Below, one piece after another: positions 26,543-35,887 of a stretch of 64,000 nt of DNA. The position numbers were made by a program, and so were the translations under genes. The notes under the pieces were generated by a model. The model was given only the letters and a program-made list of their open reading frames with translations. It did not search any database and was not told the DNA's origin. The stretch is from Rhizobacter koreensis (lineage in GTDB: Bacteria > Pseudomonadota > Gammaproteobacteria > Burkholderiales > Burkholderiaceae_C), in the NCBI RefSeq assembly GCF_013366375.1, contig NZ_JABWMJ010000007.1, positions 270,420 to 334,419 of the forward strand, given 5' to 3'. The first letter of the stretch is position 1, and every line of letters starts with the position of its first letter.

Positions 26543-27391
26543 CTAGCGCCGCGTGACGACGATCTCGAGGTAGTCGCTCGGGATCACGACGTCGCCGCCG
26601 CCCGCGCGGTTGAAGCGCGCCATCAGGCCGACCAGGTCCTCGGCGAGCGCGCGCTGGCCGTCCTCGTCCAGCGTCGCGAACGCCTTCAGGATCGGCCCGT
26701 AGTAGCCGCGGAAGACGTCCAGCATGTGCTCGGGCGAGCGGTAGCGGAACGTGAACGCGCGCGTGCGGGTCTCGACATGCGACGCGTCGGCGCCGAACAG
26801 CTCGTCGATGCGCGCGCGCGTGCCCCAGAGCGCCGGCGAGCCGATGCCCGGCGGCGGCGCGACGTGCCGGCCGAGCGTCTTGAAGAGCTGTCCGATGTAG
26901 CCGTCGGGCGTCCAGTTCGCCATCGCGATCGTGCCGCCCGGGCGGCATACACGCAGCATCTCGGCGGCGACGCGAGGCGGGTTCGGCGCGAACATGCAGC
27001 CGAAGGTCGAGAGCACGGCATCGAAGCTGGCGTCGTCGAACGGCAGCGCCTCCACGTCGGCCTCGAGGAAGTCGACGCCGTGCAGCCGCTCGGCCGCCGC
27101 GCGCTCGCGGCCACGCTCGAGCAGCGCCGGCACGTAGTCGGTCGACGTGACCTCGCACCAGCGGCGCGCGGCCGCGAGGGTGGCGTTGCCGTTGCCGGCG
27201 GCGACGTCGAGCACGCGCTGCCCGGCGCGCAGGTCGGCGGCCTCGCACAGCGTCTCTCCGACGATCTGCAGCGTGGTGCCGACGACGGCGTAGTCGCCGG
27301 AAGCCCAGGCGGCTTTCTGGCGCGCCTTGACGGCGGCGAAGTCGGGTGCGCCGGGTGCGGTGGCGGCAACGGTGGCGGACAATGCGTTCAT
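26543..27391 (-). CDS. class I SAM-dependent methyltransferase (UbiE-like)
   Basis: A 282-residue methyltransferase. Motif I VLDVAAGNGNATLAAAR lies near residue 65, the acidic motif II around DFLEADVEALPFDDASFD, and the later block VCRPGGTIAMANWTPDG is typical of UbiE/COQ5-like enzymes. It is cytosolic and its substrate is unknown. It begins at an ATG (27389-27391) and is the first gene of a minus-strand unit with the haloperoxidase fusion. It is divergent from the BTAD regulator gene, which makes it a candidate target of that regulator. Confidence 0.9.
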   Translation of the reverse strand: MNALSATVAATAPGAPDFAAVKARQKAAWASGDYAVVGTTLQIVGETLCEAADLRAGQRVLDVAAGNGNATLAAARRWCEVTSTDYVPALLERGRERAAAERLHGVDFLEADVEALPFDDASFDAVLSTFGCMFAPNPPRVAAEMLRVCRPGGTIAMANWTPDGYIGQLFKTLGRHVAPPPGIGSPALWGTRARIDELFGADASHVETRTRAFTFRYRSPEHMLDVFRGYYGPILKAFATLDEDGQRALAEDLVGLMARFNRAGGGDVVIPSDYLEIVVTRR

Positions 27392-27459
27392 GAGGGCTCC
27401 AAGGGCACGTGAGGGATGGCGTGACCCGCTGTGCGGGGCGCTGGCGGCCGGCGGTGCCG

Positions 27460-29613
27460 ATGCGCGAGGGCCGTTGCACCGCACTGTTCGGCCGGCGCGT
27501 GGAAGCGCCCGTGGTGCCGGGCGTGGAAATCGGCGTGGAAATTCGACCGCCGGTGCGTGATCCGGCAGCGACGCCGCGCACCGGCCCGCCATCGCCCGGC
27601 GCGCTGGCGCTGCGGCTGCTCGGGCCGCTGACCCTCCGTCGCGACGGCGTCGCGCTCGCGCTTCCCGCCTCCCGCAAGGTGCGCGCGCTGCTCGCCTACC
27701 TCGCGATGGCCAACCGGCCGGTCACGCGCAGCCACCTCTGCGAGCTGCTGTGGGACCTGCCGAGCGATCCCCGCGGCGAGCTGCGCTGGTGTCTCAGCAA
27801 GTTGCGGGGCGTGCTCGACGAGCCGGACCGGCCGCGCGTCGTCGCCAGCGGTGACAGCGTCGGCCTTGACCTCGCCGGCTGCCTCGTCGATGCCCGGGAG
27901 GTCACGGCGGCCATGCAGCAGGGAATCGCCGCGTTACCCGCCGCGCGACTGCAGGATTTGGCGACCCTGTGTTCCGGCAGCGACTTTCTCGAGGGCCTCG
28001 ACCTGCCGCGCAGCCCTGCCTTCGCGGGCTGGCGGGTCGCCGAACGGCGGCGGCTGCGCGCCGCCCACGCCGCGCTGCTGGAGCACTGGGCCAAGGCGCT
28101 GCCGCCCGCAAGCGACGCGGCGCTCGCGGCGGTCGAGCAGTGGCTCGCGATCGCACCGTTCGACCGCCGTGCGCACGAGCAGCTGCTCGATGCGCTCGCC
28201 GCGCGCGGCCGCTTGCGCGAAGGGGACGAGCACCTCTCGTCGACCGCGCGCCGCTACGAGCTCGAGGGCCAGGACTGGGCGCCGATCGGTCACGCGTGGC
28301 GCGCCGCCAAGCTGCGCCACGGCCGCGGCGCGGGCGCGGTGCCCACGTCGCGCTTCGAAGCGCCGGCGCCGCCGCTGCCGGTCGACACGCTCGCGACCAC
28401 GGCACGGCCGCTCGCCGCCGACGCCACCCGGCGCGCATCGCTCGCGGTGATGCCGTTCGCGGATCGCAGCCCGGGCGCGGCGCTGCGCGGCGGCCTCGGC
28501 GACGGCCTCGCGCACGACGTGATCGCGCGCCTGGCCAAGCTGCGCAGCATGTTCGTCATCGCCGAGGGAACGATGTTCGCGCTCGCCGAGCGCCACGTCG
28601 GCGCCGAGGATGCGGGGCGCCGGCTCGACGTCGACTACATCGCCAGCGGCTCGCTGCGGCGCGGACCCGACGCGCACGTGCGGGTCACGGTCCAGCTGAT
28701 GGAGACGCGGCTGGCGCGGGTGCTGTGGGCCGACGAGTTCTCGGTGCGCCTCGACGACACGTTCAGGGTTCTCGACGAGATCGGCGACCGCATCGTCTCG
28801 TCGATCGCGAGCCAGATCGAGGTGGCCGAACGCAACCGCGCGATCCTGAAACCCCCCAACTCGCTCGACGCCTGGGAGGCACACCATCGCGGGCTCTGGC
28901 ACATGGTGCGTTTCCATCGCGAGGACAACGAGCAGGCGCGCCATTTCTTCCGGACCGCGCTCCGCCTCGACCCGACCTTCTCGCGACCGTACGCGGGCCT
29001 CTCGTTCACCCATTTCCAGGACGCGTTCCTGGGCTGGGGCGAGCGCGACGACGCGGTCGAGCGCGCGTACGCGAGCGCCTGCGACGGCTTGATGGCCGAC
29101 GAGCGCGATCCGGCGTCGCACTGGGCGCTCGGGCGCGCGCTCTGGTTGCGCGGCCACCAGGACGACGCCCTCGGCGAGCTGCAGAGCGCCGTCGAGCTCA
29201 GCCCGAATTTCGCGCTCGGCCACTACACCCTCGGCTGGGTTCACGCGCAGTCGGGCGACGCCGCAACGGCCATCGCGCAGACCGACCACTCGCGGGCGCT
29301 GAGCCCGTTCGACCCGATGCTGTTCGGCATGCTGGCCACGCGTGCGCTCGCCCTGCTGCGCCTCGGCCGTTACGAGGAGGCCGCGGATTGGGGCGTGCGC
29401 TCGGCGTCGCGGCCCAACGCCCACGTCCACATCCAGGCGATCGCGATGCTGTGCCTCGCGCTCGCCGGCCGCATCGACGACGCACGGGCGTTCGCGGCGA
29501 CGATCCAGCGCGCGCGTCCCGGCTATGGTGTCGAGGACCTCCTCTCGGCCTTTCGGCTGAGCCCCGATGCCCGCGCGCTGGTGCGCAAAGCCACGCGCGC
29601 TCTCGACGTCTGA
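27460..29613 (+). CDS. transcriptional regulator with BTAD, TolB-like and TPR regions
   Basis: A protein of about 700 residues. An N-terminal winged-helix domain (LRLLGPLTLRRDGVALALP, then LLAYLAMANRPVTRSHLCELLW) is followed by a bacterial transcriptional activation domain, a TolB/adenylate-cyclase-associated region (SLAVMPFADRSPG, VDYIASGSLRR, LARVLWADEFS) and C-terminal TPR repeats from about residue 470. This architecture is that of BTAD/SARP-like regulators common in Burkholderiales. The start is uncertain: the ATG at 27460 is used here, but GTG codons at 27511 (with GGAAG upstream) or 27553 are possible. It is divergent from the methyltransferase/haloperoxidase unit. Confidence 0.82.
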   Translation: MREGRCTALFGRRVEAPVVPGVEIGVEIRPPVRDPAATPRTGPPSPGALALRLLGPLTLRRDGVALALPASRKVRALLAYLAMANRPVTRSHLCELLWDLPSDPRGELRWCLSKLRGVLDEPDRPRVVASGDSVGLDLAGCLVDAREVTAAMQQGIAALPAARLQDLATLCSGSDFLEGLDLPRSPAFAGWRVAERRRLRAAHAALLEHWAKALPPASDAALAAVEQWLAIAPFDRRAHEQLLDALAARGRLREGDEHLSSTARRYELEGQDWAPIGHAWRAAKLRHGRGAGAVPTSRFEAPAPPLPVDTLATTARPLAADATRRASLAVMPFADRSPGAALRGGLGDGLAHDVIARLAKLRSMFVIAEGTMFALAERHVGAEDAGRRLDVDYIASGSLRRGPDAHVRVTVQLMETRLARVLWADEFSVRLDDTFRVLDEIGDRIVSSIASQIEVAERNRAILKPPNSLDAWEAHHRGLWHMVRFHREDNEQARHFFRTALRLDPTFSRPYAGLSFTHFQDAFLGWGERDDAVERAYASACDGLMADERDPASHWALGRALWLRGHQDDALGELQSAVELSPNFALGHYTLGWVHAQSGDAATAIAQTDHSRALSPFDPMLFGMLATRALALLRLGRYEEAADWGVRSASRPNAHVHIQAIAMLCLALAGRIDDARAFAATIQRARPGYGVEDLLSAFRLSPDARALVRKATRALDV
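27497..27540 (+). repeat. three direct copies of GCGTGGAA near the regulator start
   Basis: The octamer GCGTGGAA occurs at 27497-27504, 27521-27528 and 27533-27540, with start-to-start spacings of 24 and 12 bp. It lies between the divergent methyltransferase start (27391) and a possible GTG start of the regulator (27553). If that GTG is the true start these are upstream sites that could bind the regulator; if not, they are part of its coding sequence. Confidence 0.4.
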
Positions 29614-29616
29614 AAC

Positions 29617-30672
29617 ATGCCTGCCAACGCCCCTCCGTTTCGACTCGGCGATCTGCGCACGTCGGGGCTGTCGTCGCTGATCGACGCCGACGGCAGCGCG
29701 ACGCTCCGCATCGAGCGCATCGAGGTGAGCGACCTCGCCCTTCAAACACCGCTCGGCCCGGTCAACGCGGCGAGCGCCGTGCTCTCGGACGTGACCGCCC
29801 GGCTCGGACCCGCGCGCGGCGACGCCGGCCTCGTCGATCGCATCGTGGGGGCCCGCATCGGCAGCTTGCAGCTGCGCGGCGCCAGCCTCGGACCCGTCGC
29901 GTGGCCCGCAGGCGGCGCGCCGAGCGCCCCGGTGCGCCGGCACTGGCGCTTCGAGCCGCTGGCCACGCTCGACGGCGCCGTGCACGCCGACATCAAGGAC
30001 GCGGCATGGATCTTCGATGCGCACGTCACGATCCCGATCGCTCACGGGCGCGTCGACTTCAACCGCGCAACCGTCGAGCACATCGGGCCCGATTCGTCGA
30101 TGGGCATCAGCCGGATGGGCATCTACGTCGACGCGCCCAATGGCCGCAACTACCTCTACCTGCTGTCGGCGACCCGAGTGCCCGGCGCCAACTTCGAGCG
30201 GCGCGGCGCGCTGCTGTCGTCGTGGTCGAGCGACCGCGGCTCGATCGACCTGCAGCCGTTCGCCGAGTGCTTCCTCTCCGGCGTGTCGATCGGCGCGCCC
30301 GCGCGCGGCAGCGCCGAGATGATCGCTCGCACGCGCATGCGCGCCGAGCTGAGGCTCGGCGATGGCGTCATCGGCGACGAGCGGGCCCGCGCGGTACTCA
30401 CCGGGCGCGAGCGCGGCAGGAACCGCATCGAGCTGTCATCGTCGCCGTCGGGGCCCCAGCTCGTCGTTCGCGTCCTCGAACTCGCGGCCGCCGAGACGCA
30501 CCTGGCGCTGTTCGGAATGCCGGTCTCGAGCGGGACGCTCGCCGGCACGCTGAGCGCGCAGATCACCGGCTCGCCCGGCGCGTCGAACGTCGTGGCAAAC
30601 ATCGGGGAGCTGACGCTGAACGACATCGTCTGTGGCGATCCCGCGGCCGTGGCAGCGAGCCGCCGCGACTAA
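29617..30672 (+). CDS. hypothetical protein
   Basis: A 351-residue protein that I do not recognise. It has no signal peptide or long membrane helix. The sequence is beta-rich with alternating hydrophobic residues and Gly turns (VSDLALQTPLGPVN, GRVDFNRATVEHIGPDSSMG), reminiscent of the repetitive beta-structure of AsmA-like or lipid-transfer proteins, but no family can be claimed. It starts 3 bp after the regulator stop, so it is co-transcribed with it. Confidence 0.75.
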   Translation: MPANAPPFRLGDLRTSGLSSLIDADGSATLRIERIEVSDLALQTPLGPVNAASAVLSDVTARLGPARGDAGLVDRIVGARIGSLQLRGASLGPVAWPAGGAPSAPVRRHWRFEPLATLDGAVHADIKDAAWIFDAHVTIPIAHGRVDFNRATVEHIGPDSSMGISRMGIYVDAPNGRNYLYLLSATRVPGANFERRGALLSSWSSDRGSIDLQPFAECFLSGVSIGAPARGSAEMIARTRMRAELRLGDGVIGDERARAVLTGRERGRNRIELSSSPSGPQLVVRVLELAAAETHLALFGMPVSSGTLAGTLSAQITGSPGASNVVANIGELTLNDIVCGDPAAVAASRRD

Positions 30673-30720
30673 GGGCGCGGCTTTCGCCCCGCGTCAGGCG
30701 CTCGCTCACGAGTCGGCCGG

Positions 30721-32781
30721 TCACTCCTCGTCCGCCACCTTGTACTGGCTGGTCAGCTGCTGCTGCAGGCTCGGGGGCACCGGCTCGTAGTGCGAGAAGT
30801 CGATCATGTAGCGGCCCTGGCCGCTGGTCAGCGCGTTGAGGCGGCTCTGGTAGCCGAGCAGCTCCGACATCGGCGCCTGCCCGCGCACCGTCATCGTGCC
30901 GATGCTGCCGTTGCTGGTGCCGCTCACCATGCCGCGGCGCGCCGCGAGGTCGCCGGTGATGTCGCCGAGCGCCGACTCGGGCGCGGTGATCTCGACCTGC
31001 ACGATCGGCTCGAGGACGATCGGCCGCGCGGCGCGCAGCGCGGCGAGCAGCGCCTTGCGGCCCGCGGTGACGAACGCGACCTCCTTGCTGTCGACGCTGT
31101 GCGCCTTGCCGTCGTAGACGACCACGCGCACGTCGACCACCGGGTTGCCCGAGATCGCGCCGCTCGCCAGGCCCTCGCGCACGCCCTTCTCGACCGCGGG
31201 AATGAACGGCCCCGGGATCGTGCCGCCCTTGACCGCGTCGACGAACTCGAAGCCGGCCCCGCGCGGCAGCGGCTCGACGCGCAGGTAGACCTCGCCGAAC
31301 TGCCCGGCGCCGCCGCTCTGCTTCTTGTGCCGGTGGTGGCCCTCGGCCGGCGCCGTGATCGTCTCGCGCAGCGGAACCCGGGGCGGGCGCGTGGTCACCT
31401 CGAAGCGATGCACCTCGCGCAGGCGCTCGAGCAGGACCCTGAGGTGCAGCTCGCCGAGGCCGTAGACCAGCGTCTCGTTGGTGCCGGCGGCCCGTTCGAG
31501 GCGCAGGCACGGGTCCTCGTCGACCAGCTTGCTGAGGATTTCCCACATGCGCTGCTCGTCGCCGTGGCGGCGCGGCTCGATCGCGAGGCCGTACGCCGGC
31601 TTCGGGAACGGCAGCGGCGCGAGGTGGATGTGATCGTCCTCGGCGGCGTCGTGCAGCACCGCGTCGAAGCGGATCTCGTCGATCTTGGCGACGGCGACGA
31701 TGTCGCCGGGCACCGCCCGCGGCACCTCGACGTGTTCCTTGCCCTGCAGCATGAAGAGGTGTGCCGCCCGAAAGGGCTTGCGGCCCTCGCCGACGTAGAG
31801 AAGGCTGTCCTTCGTGACGGTGCCCTGGTGGACCCGGAACACGCCCAGACGCCCGACGAACGGGTCGATCGTGAGCTTGAACACGTGGGCGAGCACGTGG
31901 CGGTCGGGGTCGGGCAGCGCCTGCAGCGGCTCGGCGGCATCGCCCTCGCCGCGCAGGAACTCGGGCGGGTTGGCCTCGCCCGGGTGCGGCAGGAGCTTGA
32001 CCACCACGTCGAGCAGCTCGGCGATGCCGGCGCCGCTGCGCGCCGACACGAAGCACACCGGGATCAGATGCCCCTCGCGCATCGCCTGCTCGAGCGGCGC
32101 GTGCAGCTCGGAGGCGTCGACGTCGCCGTCGTTGAGGTAGCGCTCGATGAACTCGGGGTCGACCTCGACCACCTGCTCGACGAGCGCCCGGTGCGCCGCG
32201 TCGACGCTGCCGAAGTCGCTGTGCCCGCTGCGGTTGTGGAAGCAGTCGACGACGCGCGAACCGCCGGCGTCGGGCAGGTTGAGCGGCAGGCACTCCTTGC
32301 CGAACGCGGCCTGGATCTGCGCCAGCAGGCCCGGCAGGTCGACCCCCGGAACGTCGATGCGGTTGACGACGATCAGGCGGTCGCGGCCGCGCGCGGCCGC
32401 GTGCTCCATCATCCGCACGCTCATCGGCTCGATGCCGGCCGCCGCGTTGATCACCACCGCGACCGTCTCGACCGCTTCCAGCGCCGGCAGGCTCTGGCCC
32501 AGGAAGTCGGGCGCACCCGGCGTGTCGACGAGGTGGATGCGCGTGCCGGCGTGCGTGCAATGCAGGACGCTCGAGCTCAGCGAATGCTGCATGCGCCGCT
32601 CGAGCGGATCGAAGTCGCTGACCGTGCTGCCGCGCTCGACGGAGCCGGGCGCGACGATCGCGCCGGCGCCGGCGAGCAGCGCCTCGGCCAGACAGGTCTT
32701 CCCGGAGGCCGCCGCGCCGACGAGCGCGAGCGTACGGATCGACTCGACGCCGCCGGCGGCGTCTCGGCTGGGACTGGGCAT
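30721..32781 (-). CDS. elongation factor G-like GTPase (FusA2-type paralogue)
   Basis: A 686-residue protein with the five-domain layout of EF-G. The P-loop is GAAASGKT near residue 23; G3 is DTPGAPDF where true EF-G has DTPGHVDF, so the catalytic His is replaced by Ala; G4 is NRID instead of NKxD. Domain IV contains GGAGQFGEVYLRVEP, and the C-terminus has the usual EF-G fold block (LGDITGDLAARRG). Such paralogues (often called EF-G2) are not thought to be normal translocases. The ATG at 32781 has GGAGGAGA upstream. Confidence 0.88.
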   Translation of the reverse strand: MPSPSRDAAGGVESIRTLALVGAAASGKTCLAEALLAGAGAIVAPGSVERGSTVSDFDPLERRMQHSLSSSVLHCTHAGTRIHLVDTPGAPDFLGQSLPALEAVETVAVVINAAAGIEPMSVRMMEHAAARGRDRLIVVNRIDVPGVDLPGLLAQIQAAFGKECLPLNLPDAGGSRVVDCFHNRSGHSDFGSVDAAHRALVEQVVEVDPEFIERYLNDGDVDASELHAPLEQAMREGHLIPVCFVSARSGAGIAELLDVVVKLLPHPGEANPPEFLRGEGDAAEPLQALPDPDRHVLAHVFKLTIDPFVGRLGVFRVHQGTVTKDSLLYVGEGRKPFRAAHLFMLQGKEHVEVPRAVPGDIVAVAKIDEIRFDAVLHDAAEDDHIHLAPLPFPKPAYGLAIEPRRHGDEQRMWEILSKLVDEDPCLRLERAAGTNETLVYGLGELHLRVLLERLREVHRFEVTTRPPRVPLRETITAPAEGHHRHKKQSGGAGQFGEVYLRVEPLPRGAGFEFVDAVKGGTIPGPFIPAVEKGVREGLASGAISGNPVVDVRVVVYDGKAHSVDSKEVAFVTAGRKALLAALRAARPIVLEPIVQVEITAPESALGDITGDLAARRGMVSGTSNGSIGTMTVRGQAPMSELLGYQSRLNALTSGQGRYMIDFSHYEPVPPSLQQQLTSQYKVADEE

Positions 32782-32946
32782 GCTGTCTCCTCCGTCCTTG
32801 CCCGAAGGCCTGCCGAGGCGCGCGGGCTCGGCCGATTATGTGATCGTGGGCGGCCCGCGGCGACTGCGATCGCGACTGCCGGCGCCGACGCACGCGGCCG
32901 CGGGGCGTAGTAGCCTCGCGCGGCCTCCAGCCCGTGGAAAGCCGCC

Positions 32947-33840
32947 ATGCCGCCTCGCCTGACCTCGCACGACTTCGACCAGGAACTGCTGATCCTCTTC
33001 GACGCCTACGTTCACAACCAGATCGACCGGCGCGGCTTCCTCGAGAAGGCGCAACGCTTCGCCAAGGCGGGCGTGACCGCGGCCGGGCTGCTGGCTGCGT
33101 TGAGCCCGAACTTCGCGGCCGGTCAGCAGGTGAAACCGGATGACGCGCGCCTCACGACCGAACGGCCGAGCGTCGCCTCGCCACGCGGCACCGGCACGAT
33201 CCGCGGCTATCTCGCGCGGCCCGCGTCGGCCGGGACGACCCGGCTTCCGTCGGTGCTGGTGATCCACGAGAACCGCGGCCTCAACCCGCACATCGAGGAC
33301 ATCGCGCGCCGCCTCGCGCTCGACGGCTTCATGGCATTCGCGCCCGACGCGCTGACGCCGCTCGGCGGCTATCCCGGCGACGAGGACAAGGCGCGCGAAG
33401 CGTTCGCGACGCTCGACCAGGCCAGAACCCGCGAAGACTTCCTTGCCGCCGCCACGTGGCTGCGCGCGCGGCCCGACGGCAACGGCAAGCTCGGTGCGGT
33501 GGGCTTCTGCTACGGCGGCGGCGTCGTGCACGGGCTGGCGACGCGCCTGCCGGACCTCGACGCCGCGGTGCCGTTCTACGGCAACACGCCGCCGCCGGAC
33601 CAGGCCGCGAGCGTGAAGGCGCCGCTTCTGGTGCACCTCGCGGCGGTCGACGAGCGCATCAACGCGGCGTGGCCCGCCTACGAGAAGGCGCTGAAGGCCG
33701 CCGGCGCGGACGTGGAGGTGCACCAGTATCCGGGCACCCAGCACGGCTTCAACAACGACACCACGCCGCGCTACGACGCGGCCGCGGCGCGCCTGGCGTG
33801 GGACCGCACGCTGGCGTTCTTCAGACGCCATCTGGTCTGA
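32947..33840 (+). CDS. dienelactone hydrolase family protein with Tat-like signal
   Basis: A 297-residue alpha/beta hydrolase. The N-terminus IDRRGFLEKAQRFAKAGVTA looks like a Tat or anchor sequence, which is common in the YghX-like subgroup. The catalytic Cys is C188 in VGFCYGGG, and the His is in GTQHGFNND near residue 255; the Asp would be in LAAVDERI. It probably hydrolyses lactones or esters; the subgroup's natural substrate is not known. It stands alone, divergent from the EF-G-like gene. Confidence 0.9.
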   Translation: MPPRLTSHDFDQELLILFDAYVHNQIDRRGFLEKAQRFAKAGVTAAGLLAALSPNFAAGQQVKPDDARLTTERPSVASPRGTGTIRGYLARPASAGTTRLPSVLVIHENRGLNPHIEDIARRLALDGFMAFAPDALTPLGGYPGDEDKAREAFATLDQARTREDFLAAATWLRARPDGNGKLGAVGFCYGGGVVHGLATRLPDLDAAVPFYGNTPPPDQAASVKAPLLVHLAAVDERINAAWPAYEKALKAAGADVEVHQYPGTQHGFNNDTTPRYDAAAARLAWDRTLAFFRRHLV

Positions 33841-34301
33841 CCGTGCGGCCCGGCCCGTGAACTGATCGGCCCGCGAGCGCCATGGGGTCGATGCGGGTCG
33901 CGCGGGCAGCACGCCTGGCGGCGTGGTCGCTGCGAAGTCGGCGACGCGAGCTTTCGCCGGCGCGAAGTCGCAACCCGCTGCCGGCGCGGCCGTGCGTGAC
34001 CGCGCGTACCGGCGCGGCCGGCGGCGTCGCGCAGCCGTACCTTGGCGACCGTATCAGGCTCGCCGGCGCCGCCAGCCGCGTCGCGCAGGCGAGCCGGAGG
34101 CGCCGCACTCGACCGCCGGCTGCCGTCGGCGACGTCGCGCGCGGGGTTTGCCCGACGCGCCGGGCGCGCCGCTTGCCGAACCGCGCTCTCGCCGCTCCGC
34201 CACCCGGGGCCCGCCCGGCGGCGCAGCCGCTCGCGCCGGCCGGCTCACCCCACCGGCTGCACGCCCGAGCGGCCGCCACTCTCAGCAAGGATCGACCCTC
34301 G
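33841..34301. other. intergenic region upstream of paoA
   Basis: About 460 bases between the hydrolase and paoA. Open frames exist on both strands because of GC content, but none shows a recognisable domain, start context or conserved motif. The right end holds the paoA leader with a weak Shine-Dalgarno (GCAAGGATC). Nothing else is seen. Confidence 0.5.
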
Positions 34302-34937
34302 ATGGAAGAACCGAACCGCACCAGCCTCACGCGCCGCACTTTCCTGATCGTCAAGGCCGGCACCGCCGCGGCCGTGAGCCTGCCGCTCGCCGCGGCCGCG
34401 CAGGGCAGCGCCGCGCCGCGCCCGACGCTCGCGAAGGTGTCGCTGCAGGTCAACGGCCAGCGCCGCGAACTCGAGGTCGACACCCGCACCTCGCTGCTCG
34501 ACGCGTTGCGGGAGCACCTGCACCTCACCGGCACCAAGAAGGGCTGCGACCAGGGACAGTGCGGCGCCTGCACGGTGATCGTGGACGGGCGCCGCATCAA
34601 CTCGTGCCTCACGCTCGCGGTGATGCACGAGGGTGCCAGCGTCACCACGATCGAAGGCCTCGGCACGCCCGACAAGCTGCACCCGATGCAGGCCGCCTTC
34701 GTGAAGCACGACGGCTACCAGTGCGGCTACTGCACGCCCGGGCAGATCTGCTCGGCGGTCGCGATGCTCGACGAGCTGAAGGGCGGCATGCCGAGCCACG
34801 TCAGCGCCGACCTCGCCGCCGCGCCGCAGCTCACGCCCGCGGAGCTGCGCGAGCGCATGAGCGGCAACATCTGCCGCTGCGGCGCCTACTCGAACATCGC
34901 CGACGCCATCGTCGAGGTCGCGGGAGCCAAGGCATGA
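34302..34937 (+). CDS. paoA: aldehyde oxidoreductase 2Fe-2S subunit PaoA (Tat-exported)
   Basis: A 211-residue iron-sulfur subunit. A twin-arginine signal ([12 protein letters not shown]) sits at residues 9-20. The plant-type 2Fe-2S ligands are in [22 protein letters not shown], and the second cluster in [11 protein letters not shown] plus [12 protein letters not shown]. This is the YagT/PaoA type small subunit of periplasmic molybdo-flavoenzymes that oxidise aromatic aldehydes. It starts the paoABC operon; its stop overlaps the paoB start (ATGA). The Tat signal would carry the folded complex across the membrane. Confidence 0.92.
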   Translation: MEEPNRTSLTRRTFLIVKAGTAAAVSLPLAAAAQGSAAPRPTLAKVSLQVNGQRRELEVDTRTSLLDALREHLHLTGTKKGCDQGQCGACTVIVDGRRINSCLTLAVMHEGASVTTIEGLGTPDKLHPMQAAFVKHDGYQCGYCTPGQICSAVAMLDELKGGMPSHVSADLAAAPQLTPAELRERMSGNICRCGAYSNIADAIVEVAGAKA

Positions 34938-35884
34938 AGGCGTTCAGCTACGAGCGCGCGCGCACGCCGGCCGACGCCGCGCGGGCCGCAGCCGCGAACC
35001 CGGGCGCGAAGTTCGTCGCCGGCGGCACCAACCTGCTCGACCTGATGAAGCTCGAAATCGAGACGCCGACGCATCTGATCGACGTCAACGGCCTCGGCCT
35101 CGACAAGGTCGAGCCGGCCGACGACGGAGGCCTTCGCGTCGGCGCCCTGGTGCGCAACGGCGACCTCGCCGCCGACCCGCGGGTGCGGCGCGACTACCCG
35201 GTGCTGTCGCGCGCGCTGCTCGCCGGCGCGTCCGGCCAGCTGCGCAACATGGCGACCACCGCCGGCAACTTGCTGCAGCGCACCCGGTGTCCCTACTTCT
35301 ACGACACCAACATGCCGTGCAACAAGCGCGTGCCCGGCAGCGGCTGCTCGGCCATCGGCGGCTACAGCCGGCAGCACGCGGTGGTCGGCGTCAGCGACGC
35401 CTGCATCGCGACGCACCCGAGCGACATGGCGGTCGCGATGCGCGTGCTCGATGCGCGCGTCGGCACGGTACGGGCCGACGGCTCGACGCGCGCCATCCCG
35501 ATCGCCGACTTCCACCGCCTGCCCGGCGACACGCCGCACGTCGACACCGTGCTCGCGCGCGACGAGCTGATCGTCGACGTGACGCTGCCCAGGCCGGTCG
35601 GCGGCACGCAGAGCTATCGCAAGGTGCGCGACCGCGCGTCGTACGCGTTCGCGCTGGTCTCGGTCGCCGCGATCGTGCAGCGCGACGGCAGCGGCCGCGT
35701 CGCGTTCGGCGGAATCGCCCACAAGCCGTGGCGCGTCGAAGCCGCCGAGGCCGCGCTGCCGCGCGGCCCCAAGGCGGTCGCCGAGCAGGTGCTCGCCGGC
35801 GCCCGCACCACCTCCGACAACGCGTTCAAGCTGCCACTCGTCGAGCGCACGCTCGCCGCCGCGCTCGAGCCCGCGAGGACCTGA
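34934..35884 (+). CDS. paoB: aldehyde oxidoreductase FAD-binding subunit PaoB
   Basis: A 316-residue molybdopterin dehydrogenase FAD-binding protein. The FAD motif [16 protein letters not shown] is at about residue 26, and the second block [19 protein letters not shown] near residue 98. The cysteines in RTRCPYF, NMPCNKR and GSGCSAI are the extra 4Fe-4S ligands known for PaoB/YagS. It transfers electrons from Moco/FeS to FAD. It overlaps paoA by 4 bp and precedes paoC by 3 bp. Confidence 0.93.
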   Translation: MKAFSYERARTPADAARAAAANPGAKFVAGGTNLLDLMKLEIETPTHLIDVNGLGLDKVEPADDGGLRVGALVRNGDLAADPRVRRDYPVLSRALLAGASGQLRNMATTAGNLLQRTRCPYFYDTNMPCNKRVPGSGCSAIGGYSRQHAVVGVSDACIATHPSDMAVAMRVLDARVGTVRADGSTRAIPIADFHRLPGDTPHVDTVLARDELIVDVTLPRPVGGTQSYRKVRDRASYAFALVSVAAIVQRDGSGRVAFGGIAHKPWRVEAAEAALPRGPKAVAEQVLAGARTTSDNAFKLPLVERTLAAALEPART

Positions 35885-35887
35885 CGC

